Below are positions 1 through 5,388 of a stretch of 5,388 nucleotides of DNA, piece after piece (position 1 is the stretch's first letter; each line of letters starts with the position of its first letter). The notes below the pieces were generated by a model, which was not told the origin of the DNA, did not search any database, and worked only from the letters and a program-made list of their open reading frames with translations. The translations under genes were made by a program, and so were the position numbers. Source of the stretch: Moraxellaceae bacterium (GTDB lineage: Bacteria; Pseudomonadota; Gammaproteobacteria; Pseudomonadales; Moraxellaceae); the NCBI GenBank assembly GCA_021156385.1, contig JAJNDL010000120.1, positions 1 through 5,388 on the forward strand, written 5' to 3'.

Positions 1-4
1 GCCC

Positions 5-868
5 GTGCCCATCCGCCACATGGATTTCGGTTTCGAGAAGCACCCGCTCAAGCGTTACTTCTACGACGACAACGCCTTCGCCTCGGCCTTCTTCATGGCG
101 TTCTCGGCGGTGATCCCGCAGGGCGAGCGTTTCTTCATCCACTCCGTGCGGCATTACCGCGACCAGATCAACGATCCGGAGCTGGAGGCACGCGTGACCG
201 GCTTCATCGGGCAGGAAGCCATGCACGGCAAGGAGCACGACGCCGTCAACGCCGCCTACGAGCAGATGGGCTTTCCGCTGGGCCGCATCGACCGCAACGT
301 GCGCGACGCGTTGCGCTGGCTTTCCAAGAAGCTGCCGAAGCCGGCACAGCTCGCCTTCACCGCGGCGCTGGAGCATTACACCGCCATCATTTCCGAATAC
401 ATGCTCACGCATCCCGAGGTGCAGGCGAAATTCGAGCCCACCGTCGGCAGGTTCATCTTCTGGCACATGATGGAAGAGACCGAGCACAAGGCGGTGGCCT
501 TCGATGTCTATGAAAAATGCATCGGCAGCTATGCGCTGCGCGCCGGCGTCATGATCCCGACGACATTCGTGCTGATCGCCGCGCTGGCCCATCTGCAGCT
601 CTATCTGCTCGACAAGGATGCCCAGCGCCCGACGCGCGGCCGCTGGCGCGACACCCTGCGCGGCTTCGCCGCCATCTACGGGCCGCGCGGCCTCTTCGGC
701 AGCGTGGCCCCCAAGCTGCTGGACTACTTCCGGCCCGGCTTCCATCCCAACGACCACGACACGACCGCGCTGCTGGAGGAATTCCGCGAGAAATTCTTCG
801 GCGCCGGGGGCGAGCTCAGCGAGCAGCTCAAGAAAACCGTGACCCCGCAGGCGCGCGTGGCCGCCTGA
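5..868 (+). CDS. PF10118/COG3687-type 'metal-dependent hydrolase', probable di-iron ferritin-like protein
   Basis: The protein has 287 residues from a GTG at position 5. The reading frame is open to the window edge, so the true start may lie upstream; an in-frame ATG at 20 has no ribosome binding site. The N-terminal IRHMDFGF segment, GERFF (residues 40-44), GQEAMH (69-74), ALEHYTA (121-127) and the H-MMEETEH block (154-161) match the family called 'predicted metal-dependent hydrolase', recognised from memory. The likely metal ligands are E41, E71-x-x-H74, E123 and E158-x-x-H161, with H78 and H124 close by. This spacing of about 30-35 residues within each pair is typical of ferritin-like di-iron bundles, so an oxygen-dependent role is as plausible as hydrolysis. 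Residues 178-201 are strongly hydrophobic and may be a buried or membrane-touching helix. The next gene starts 39 bases downstream, probably in the same operon. The substrate is unknown. Family assignment is fairly sure; function is not. Confidence 0.85.
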   Translation: MPIRHMDFGFEKHPLKRYFYDDNAFASAFFMAFSAVIPQGERFFIHSVRHYRDQINDPELEARVTGFIGQEAMHGKEHDAVNAAYEQMGFPLGRIDRNVRDALRWLSKKLPKPAQLAFTAALEHYTAIISEYMLTHPEVQAKFEPTVGRFIFWHMMEETEHKAVAFDVYEKCIGSYALRAGVMIPTTFVLIAALAHLQLYLLDKDAQRPTRGRWRDTLRGFAAIYGPRGLFGSVAPKLLDYFRPGFHPNDHDTTALLEEFREKFFGAGGELSEQLKKTVTPQARVAA

Positions 869-892
869 ACCCTGCAATCTGTGAACTGACAC

Positions 893-899
893 AAGAGGA
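893..899 (+). promoter_or_regulatory. Ribosome binding site of the ferritin-like gene
   Basis: AAGAGGA lies 8 bases before the ATG at 908. It is the clearest Shine-Dalgarno sequence in the window and supports that start codon. The short gap behind the previous stop codon (869-907) shows no hairpin or promoter, which fits co-transcription with the upstream gene. Confidence 0.7.
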
Positions 900-907
900 A
901 AACGCGA

Positions 908-1843
908 ATGGCAACCATCGACCTCGACCTCATGCTCAAGAAGGTCAAGAGCACACAATGGGCGCTGGCCGACATCGACTGGGAGGCGCCGGGCGCCGAG
1001 CTCGTCACCGGCAACCCGGAGCTGTATGCCAAGCTCAAGCCCTTCATGGCCGATCTCATGTGGATCGAGCACGTGGGCGCACGTGCCTTTGCCGCCATGG
1101 CCAAGGTGGCGCCGACCGACACCCTGCGCGAGATCTACAGCTACTTCCACGCCGAGGAGCAGCGCCACGCCAATGCCGAAATGGCCCTGATGAAGCGCTG
1201 GGGCATGCTGGACGGTGAAGACGACCTGCCCGAGCCCAACATCAACCTGCGCCTGGTGATCGAGTGGCTGGACACCTATGCGGATGAAATGCCCTTCTAC
1301 GTGCTGGGCACCGTGATCCCCATGCTGGAAATCGCGCTGGACGGCGCGCTCTGCAAATTCCTGCTGGATACGGTGGACGATCCGGTGTGCCACCAGGCCT
1401 TTGAGCTCATCAACGGCGATGAAGCCCGCCACCTCGGCGTGGGTTTCTCCGTGATGGAGTCCACCGTGGTCGGCAAGCCCCTGAGCAAGCTGATGATGAT
1501 GATGGGCCCGATGATCGATCCGCGCCTCATCCTCGGCATCCTTACCTATTTCCCGCTGCTCAACAAAATGCGCGACAACGTCGTCGAGATGGGCCTTCCC
1601 GAAGAGCAGCTCTACAAGGTGATGAAGAAGTTCGAGCAGATCGGCGGCCGCACGGCCGAAGGCCGGCGCAATCCCTGGTACCAGCTCATTGCCTGGCATT
1701 CACGTCAGGTGGTGAACCGCGACAGCAAGCTCTATCACGTGCCGGTCGATGCCCTGGTCAAGCTCACCAGCTATATCCCGGCCAAGGCCTTGCCGGCCGT
1801 CCCGAGCTGGGTCAAAGAGCTGACGTATAAGACCGCCGCCTGA
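908..1843 (+). CDS. Ferritin-like di-iron protein, function unassigned
   Basis: The protein has 311 residues and starts at an ATG with a good ribosome binding site. I cannot give it a specific enzyme name. The sequence shows a textbook di-iron carboxylate pattern: E54 (in WIEH), E84-x-x-H87 (in AEEQRH), E141 (in MLEIALDG) and E172-x-x-H175 (in GDEARH). The spacings E54-E84 and E141-E172 are 30 and 31 residues, as expected for two antiparallel helix pairs forming a four-helix bundle. Such proteins activate O2 for hydroxylation, desaturation or related oxidations, or store iron; the 311-residue length and the extra C-terminal region (about 200-311) argue against a plain ferritin. There is no signal peptide, so it is probably cytoplasmic. 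Residues 196-199 are four consecutive Met. A terminator-like hairpin follows the stop codon at once. The upstream gene carries the same ligand pattern, so the two may act together or on related substrates (inference). Confidence 0.85.
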   Translation: MATIDLDLMLKKVKSTQWALADIDWEAPGAELVTGNPELYAKLKPFMADLMWIEHVGARAFAAMAKVAPTDTLREIYSYFHAEEQRHANAEMALMKRWGMLDGEDDLPEPNINLRLVIEWLDTYADEMPFYVLGTVIPMLEIALDGALCKFLLDTVDDPVCHQAFELINGDEARHLGVGFSVMESTVVGKPLSKLMMMMGPMIDPRLILGILTYFPLLNKMRDNVVEMGLPEEQLYKVMKKFEQIGGRTAEGRRNPWYQLIAWHSRQVVNRDSKLYHVPVDALVKLTSYIPAKALPAVPSWVKELTYKTAA

Positions 1844-1847
1844 CACC

Positions 1848-1889
1848 GGCAGGCCCGGCCCGTCGTCGTTCGGGCCTGCCTCCTTTCTT
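1848..1889 (+). terminator. Probable Rho-independent terminator after the di-iron gene pair
   Basis: A perfect 10-base-pair GC-rich stem is formed by GGCAGGCCCG (1848-1857) and CGGGCCTGCC (1871-1880), with a 13-base loop. It is followed by TCCTTTCTT (1881-1889), a T-rich but interrupted tail. It begins 4 bases after the stop codon at 1841-1843, a typical place for an intrinsic terminator. The broken T run means termination may be partial, with some read-through into the monooxygenase genes. Confidence 0.65.
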
Positions 1890-1890
1890 C

Positions 1891-1908
1891 CGGCCGTGTG
1901 AACGGCCG
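1891..1908 (+). other. Short hairpin with GTGA (GNRA-type) loop ahead of the monooxygenase operon
   Basis: CGGCCGT (1891-1897) and ACGGCCG (1902-1908) pair perfectly as a 7-base-pair stem closed by a GTGA loop, which as RNA would be a GNRA tetraloop. It ends 20 bases before the ATG at 1929. It could be a 5' leader structure, an mRNA-end stabiliser for a processed transcript, or a second part of the terminator region. The base pairing is read directly; the role is open. Confidence 0.45.
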
Positions 1909-1928
1909 CGCAGCATAACGAGTTGAGT

Positions 1929-3443
1929 ATGAGCAGCACTGCAAAGTCCAGCAGCCGCAAAAAGGCTGCGCCCGCCGCCACGCCCGTGGCCTCCGTCCTG
2001 ATCATCGGCGCCGGTTTTGCCGGCCTGGGCTCGGCCATCCGCCTGCGCCAGGCGGGCATCGACGACATTGTCATCCTGGAGCGCGGCAGCGACGTGGGGG
2101 GCACGTGGCGCGACAACCAGTATCCGGGCGCCGCCTGCGACATCCCCTCCAACCTGTATTCCTATTCCTTCGCGCAGAACCCGAACTGGTCACGCAGCTT
2201 TTCCGGCGCCAGGGAAATCCTGGGCTACATCCATCACCTGGTCGACGAATTCAAGCTGCGCCCGCTGATCCGCTTTCAGAAAAATGTCACGGGCCTGAGC
2301 TTCGACGAAAAGGCCGGCATCTGGACGGCGAGCATCGAAGGCGGCGAGAGCCTGCAGGCGCGCGCCGTGGTCATGGCGCAAGGACCGCTCTCCAATTCCA
2401 GCTGGCCCGCCATTGCCGGCCTGGAGAGCTTCGAAGGCCACAAGATCCACAGCGCGCGCTGGGACCACGACTACGACTTCACCGGCAAACGCGTCGCCGT
2501 GATCGGCACCGGCGCCAGCGGCATCCAGATCATTCCCGAGCTGGTGAAGCAGGCCGGCTTCGTGAAGGTGTTCCAGCGCACCCCGGCCTGGGTATTTCCG
2601 CGCCCCGACTTCAGCACGCCGGAATGGAACAAGACGCTGTTCCGCAAATTGCCGGCGGCGCAGACCGCACTGCGTAAGGCGCTGTACTGGACGCATGAAT
2701 CGATGGCGCTGAGCGTGATCTGGAATTCGCCGCTGACCTCGGTGGGCGAACGCCTCGCGCTGGCCCACCTGAAAAACCAGGTCAAGGATCCCTGGCTGCG
2801 CCGTCAGCTCACGCCCAACTTCCGCCTGGGTTGCAAGCGCGTGCTGATCTCCAATGATTATTACCCGGCGCTGCAGGCACCCAACTGCAAGCTCATCACC
2901 TGGCCCATCGTGAATATATCGCCCAAGGGCGTGCGCACGGTGGAGGGGGTCGAGCACCAGTTCGACTGCATCGTCTTCGCCACGGGTTTCGACGTGAGCA
3001 AGAGCGGCACGCCCTTCCCGGTGACGGGCCTGGGCGGCCGCCAGCTCGCCGAGGAATGGTCGCGCGGCGCGCAGGCCTACAAGAGCATCAACGTCGCCGG
3101 CTATCCCAACCTCTTCCTCACCTTCGGCCCCAACTCCGGCCCCGGCCACAACTCGGCCCTGGTCTACATGGAGTCGCAGATCGATTATCTCGTGCAGGGC
3201 ATACGGACCATCCTCGGCAAGAACCTCAAGGCCCTGGACGTGAAGCCGCAGGTGCAGGCGCGCTACAACCAGGAGATACAGAAACGCCTGGCAAAGACCA
3301 ACTGGAATTCCGGCTGCAAGAGCTGGTACCTCACGGAAGACGGCTACAACGCCACCATGTATCCCGGCTTCGCCACGCAATACGCGAAGCAGATGGAAAA
3401 GCTGGAGCTCGACGACTACATCGCGGTGCCGGCCTCGGCATGA
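1929..3443 (+). CDS. Baeyer-Villiger type flavin monooxygenase (class B, COG2072)
   Basis: This enzyme most likely uses FAD, NADPH and O2 to insert oxygen next to a ketone carbonyl, giving an ester or lactone. From the ATG at 1929 it has 504 residues, normal for the family. A TTG two codons upstream (1923) is a weaker alternative; the ribosome binding site is poor in either case (ACGAG, 1918-1922). The FAD-binding GAGFAG is at residues 27-32, and GGTW...YPGAACD at 57-71 follows it. The Baeyer-Villiger fingerprint F-x-G-x3-H-x3-W-D is intact at F168, G170, H174, W178 and D179. The NADPH-binding GTGASG is at 193-198 and ATGFD at 351-355. GCKR (301-304) probably carries the active-site Arg that contacts flavin and NADP in this family (inferred by alignment from memory). 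The first 20 residues are a Ser/Lys/Ala-rich tail without a signal peptide. The stop overlaps the next start by ATGA. The substrate is unknown; N- or S-oxidation cannot be excluded. Confidence 0.93.
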   Translation: MSSTAKSSSRKKAAPAATPVASVLIIGAGFAGLGSAIRLRQAGIDDIVILERGSDVGGTWRDNQYPGAACDIPSNLYSYSFAQNPNWSRSFSGAREILGYIHHLVDEFKLRPLIRFQKNVTGLSFDEKAGIWTASIEGGESLQARAVVMAQGPLSNSSWPAIAGLESFEGHKIHSARWDHDYDFTGKRVAVIGTGASGIQIIPELVKQAGFVKVFQRTPAWVFPRPDFSTPEWNKTLFRKLPAAQTALRKALYWTHESMALSVIWNSPLTSVGERLALAHLKNQVKDPWLRRQLTPNFRLGCKRVLISNDYYPALQAPNCKLITWPIVNISPKGVRTVEGVEHQFDCIVFATGFDVSKSGTPFPVTGLGGRQLAEEWSRGAQAYKSINVAGYPNLFLTFGPNSGPGHNSALVYMESQIDYLVQGIRTILGKNLKALDVKPQVQARYNQEIQKRLAKTNWNSGCKSWYLTEDGYNATMYPGFATQYAKQMEKLELDDYIAVPASA

Positions 3444-4480
3444 GTAGTGTCCTCAGCAATCTGGAGCGGGGCTTCATCGATGCGGTGGGGCCGGCCTACC
3501 TGGCGCGCGCCAAAGCGCCGTGCCCCGAGCGCGTGAAGGGCTGGCGCTACCAGAGCGTCATGCCGCTGCTGCATCGCCTGCACGGCACGCTCACCGGCTT
3601 GCGCAGCCGGCACGGCCTGGTCGACGGGCACAAGCTGGTCTGGCTGCAGGGCGGCAATCCGGCCGGCGAGCCGGTGCTGCTGCTGCACGGCTTCGGCGCG
3701 AGCAAGGAGAACTGGCTGCCGCTGCTGCCCTTTCTGGCGCGCCGCTACCATCTCTTCATTCCCGATCTGCCGGGCTGGGGCGAGAGCCAGTTCTGTGCGG
3801 AAGCGCGTTACGGCCTGGACCAGCAGGTGGCGCGGCTCGCCGAGTGGATGCAGCAATCATTGCCGATGCCCGCGCATGTGGTGGGCAGTTCCATGGGCGG
3901 CGGCATTGCCGGCCTGCTCGCGGCCCGTCACCCGGCACTGGTGCGCAGCGTTACGCTCATGAATGCGGCGGGCGTCGCCGGTAACACCACCACGCGTTTC
4001 GAGCGCGGCCTGCAGCAGGGGCGCAACGGCCTCATCGCGCACAACATGAAAGGCGTGCTGGACCTGCTCACCTCGGTGATGGAGAACCGCGCGCTGGCGC
4101 TGCTGATGGCGCCGGCCATGTACTGGGACCTGGTCTCGCGCCGGCACGTCAACGAACACATGTTCCGGCATCTGCTGCAGCATGAACCGGCGCCCGAGCT
4201 GCCCACCTTCTCGGCCATTGCCGCGCCCGCCTTCATTCTCTGGGGCGAGCAGGACCAGGTGCTGCACGTGAGCTGCGGCGACACCTTCAAGATGCTGATC
4301 CCGCACGCGCAGTTCAAACGCCTGCGCGGCGTCGGGCATTTGCCGATGGTGGAGCGACCGCGCGTCACGGCACGGCTGCTGCGGCGCTTCTGGCGCGAGA
4401 GCCGGGCGGCCGGGCAGGACAGTACTGCCGGGCAAGAATTTCACGGTACGACGACAACTGTTGCAGGCGAGGCCCTATGA
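3440..4480 (+). CDS. Alpha/beta hydrolase, ABHD6/monoacylglycerol-lipase-like esterase
   Basis: This is a 346-residue serine hydrolase of the alpha/beta fold. HGFGASKENW (83-92) supplies the oxyanion-hole region, DLPGWGES lies at 109-116, and the nucleophile elbow is G-S-S-M-G at 149-153 with S151 as catalytic Ser. The acid is probably D272 (in GEQDQVLHVS) and the base H300 (in GVGHLPMVERP). The GEQDQVLHVS and MVERPR segments resemble the monoacylglycerol lipase ABHD6 from memory, which favours ester or lipid substrates over epoxides or haloalkanes. The start is the ATG in the ATGA overlap with the preceding monooxygenase; there is no ribosome binding site, so reinitiation after the upstream stop is likely. 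No signal peptide is apparent. After the fold, residues 320-346 form a Gly/Thr-rich tail that looks disordered. Lying between two Baeyer-Villiger type genes, it is well placed to hydrolyse their ester products (inference). Confidence 0.9.
   Translation: MSSVLSNLERGFIDAVGPAYLARAKAPCPERVKGWRYQSVMPLLHRLHGTLTGLRSRHGLVDGHKLVWLQGGNPAGEPVLLLHGFGASKENWLPLLPFLARRYHLFIPDLPGWGESQFCAEARYGLDQQVARLAEWMQQSLPMPAHVVGSSMGGGIAGLLAARHPALVRSVTLMNAAGVAGNTTTRFERGLQQGRNGLIAHNMKGVLDLLTSVMENRALALLMAPAMYWDLVSRRHVNEHMFRHLLQHEPAPELPTFSAIAAPAFILWGEQDQVLHVSCGDTFKMLIPHAQFKRLRGVGHLPMVERPRVTARLLRRFWRESRAAGQDSTAGQEFHGTTTTVAGEAL
4467..4472 (+). promoter_or_regulatory. Ribosome binding site inside the hydrolase gene for the second monooxygenase
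   Basis: GCGAGG lies within the last codons of the hydrolase, 4 bases before the ATG at 4477 and 13 bases before an in-frame ATG at 4486. The spacing is short for the first ATG and long for the second, so it does not settle the start alone. The ATGA overlap favours 4477. Confidence 0.4.
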
Positions 4481-5388
4481 CCGCGATGACGGTTCCCTCC
4501 CGCACGCCCTCCATCGTCATCATCGGCTCCGGCTTTGGCGGCCTGGGGATGGCCATCCAGCTCAAGAAAGCGGGCATCCATTCCTTCACGATCCTGGAGA
4601 AGGCCGGTCGCGTCGGCGGCACCTGGCGCGACAACACCTACCCCGGCGCCGCCTGCGACGTGCAGTCGCATCTGTATTCGTTCTCCTTCGAGCCCAAGCA
4701 CGATTGGTCGCGCAAGTTCGGCCTGCAGGCCGAGATCCATGCCTATATGGAACATTGCGTGGCGAAGTACGGGCTGACGTCCCATCTTCGCTTCAATGCC
4801 GAAGTGACGGCCGCCGCTTTCGAAGAAGACAGCGGCGAGTGGGTCATCACCCTGCGTTCGGGCGAAACGCTGCGCAGCAATGTGCTCGTTACCGCGACCG
4901 GGCAGCTCAACCAGCCGGCCTACCCGAACATTCCCGGCATCGACACTTTCGGGGGAAAGGCCTTTCACTCCGCGCAGTGGGATCATGGCTATGACCTGAC
5001 GGGCAAACGCGTGGCTGTAATCGGCACCGGCGCCTCCGCCATCCAGTTCGTGCCGCGGATCGTGCCCAAGGTGAAGTCGCTGCGATTGTTCCAGCGTTCG
5101 GCGGCGTGGGTCATCTCCAAGTCCGACCGGCCGTTCAAAAGCTGGGAGAAAGCATTGTTCGCGCGGTTGCCGCTGGCCGACCGCGCCTACCGTTCGCTCA
5201 TCTACTGGAAGAACGAAAGTCGCGCGCTGGCCTTCACCCGCTTCGACCGGCTGCTCGAGCTCTTCGCACTGGAAGCACGAGCGCTGGCATGGCGCCACGT
5301 GAAAGACCCGGTGAAACGGCAAAAGCTGATTCCGGACTACCGGATCGGCTGCAAGCGCATCCTGATGGCCAACGACTGGTACCCGGCC
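4477..5388 (+). CDS. Second Baeyer-Villiger type flavin monooxygenase, cut off by the window end
   Basis: The first 304 residues are present in an uninterrupted frame; judged against its paralogue at 1929-3443, about 200 are missing. It should catalyse the same kind of FAD/NADPH-dependent oxygen insertion. GSGFGG (17-22) binds FAD, GGTW...YPGAACD is at 47-61, and the Baeyer-Villiger fingerprint is complete at F158, G160, H164, W168 and D169. The second nucleotide-binding motif is GTGASA (183-188), with Ala where the paralogue has Gly. GCKR (291-294) and ANDWYPA (298-304) align with GCKR and SNDYYPA in the paralogue. The two proteins are colinear and look about 40-50% identical by eye, so they are old duplicates or homologues rather than a recent copy. 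It lacks the paralogue's long N-terminal tail: the Rossmann strand starts about 12 residues in. The start at 4477 overlaps the hydrolase stop by ATGA; ATG 4486 is an alternative. Confidence 0.92.
   Translation, partial: MTAMTVPSRTPSIVIIGSGFGGLGMAIQLKKAGIHSFTILEKAGRVGGTWRDNTYPGAACDVQSHLYSFSFEPKHDWSRKFGLQAEIHAYMEHCVAKYGLTSHLRFNAEVTAAAFEEDSGEWVITLRSGETLRSNVLVTATGQLNQPAYPNIPGIDTFGGKAFHSAQWDHGYDLTGKRVAVIGTGASAIQFVPRIVPKVKSLRLFQRSAAWVISKSDRPFKSWEKALFARLPLADRAYRSLIYWKNESRALAFTRFDRLLELFALEARALAWRHVKDPVKRQKLIPDYRIGCKRILMANDWYPA

Noticed and set aside
517..1218. A 233-codon plus-strand frame overlapping the first two genes
   Set aside because: It crosses a gene junction in a different frame, is Arg/Ala/Pro-rich and has no recognisable motif: a shadow of the real genes.
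1914..1919. CATAAC as a possible -10 promoter element ahead of the first monooxygenase
   Set aside because: No -35 match lies at a proper distance, since that place is occupied by the GTGA hairpin, and transcription would begin almost at the ATG. Too weak to call.
2190..3380. A 396-codon open frame on the minus strand, antisense to the first monooxygenase
   Set aside because: It lies opposite a gene with complete family motifs, shows no recognisable domain, and its composition is that expected from the complement of GC-rich codons.
3056..3439. Upstream extension of the hydrolase frame by 128 codons into the monooxygenase gene
   Set aside because: The extension is low-complexity Arg/Pro/Gln-rich sequence unlike any hydrolase N-terminus; the ATG in the ATGA overlap at 3440 gives a normal length.
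4441..5322. A 293-codon open frame on the minus strand, antisense to the second monooxygenase
   Set aside because: The plus strand encodes the full FAD, NADPH and Baeyer-Villiger motifs here; the antisense product is His/Arg/Gly-rich with no family signature.
4477..5388. Recent tandem duplication of the monooxygenase gene
   Set aside because: The two genes align along their length, but differ at many residues in almost every segment, so the duplication is old or the genes were brought together separately.
1..5388. CRISPR array, insertion sequence, integrase, tRNA or phage/defence genes
   Set aside because: No repeat array, terminal inverted repeat, transposase motif or structural RNA was seen; nearly all of the window is covered by the five metabolic genes.

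Overview
The window is GC-rich, densely coding DNA, with every gene on the + strand. It looks like the chromosome of a high-GC proteobacterium, probably a gamma- or betaproteobacterium that uses lipids, hydrocarbons or steroids. That placement rests on base composition, codon use and gene content only. No rRNA, tRNA, mobile element, CRISPR array or plasmid feature was seen.

Layout. Positions 5-868 encode a COG3687/PF10118-type 'predicted metal-dependent hydrolase', whose true start may lie upstream of the window. Positions 908-1843 encode a second, unrelated-looking ferritin-like protein. Both carry two E-x-x-H motifs plus two spaced single Glu residues, the usual ligand set of a carboxylate-bridged di-iron four-helix bundle. 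The 85-base gap 1844-1928 holds a strong terminator-like hairpin (1848-1889) and then a compact hairpin with a GTGA loop (1891-1908). Then come three tightly packed genes: a class B flavin (Baeyer-Villiger type) monooxygenase (1929-3443), an ABHD6-like alpha/beta hydrolase (3440-4480), and a second, paralogous Baeyer-Villiger type monooxygenase (4477 to the window end, cut off). Both junctions in this trio are 4-base ATGA overlaps, so translation is probably coupled.

How the genes may work together (inference). A Baeyer-Villiger monooxygenase turns a ketone into an ester or lactone, and an alpha/beta hydrolase splits that ester into an alcohol and an acid. A hydrolase between two such monooxygenases looks like a ketone-cleavage module. 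The upstream di-iron proteins are plausible oxygen-activating enzymes that could act earlier on the same kind of hydrophobic substrate, but the terminator between them suggests two transcription units. The substrate cannot be read from the sequence. No alcohol dehydrogenase, short-chain dehydrogenase, acyl-CoA ligase or regulator lies in the window; one or more may lie just outside it.
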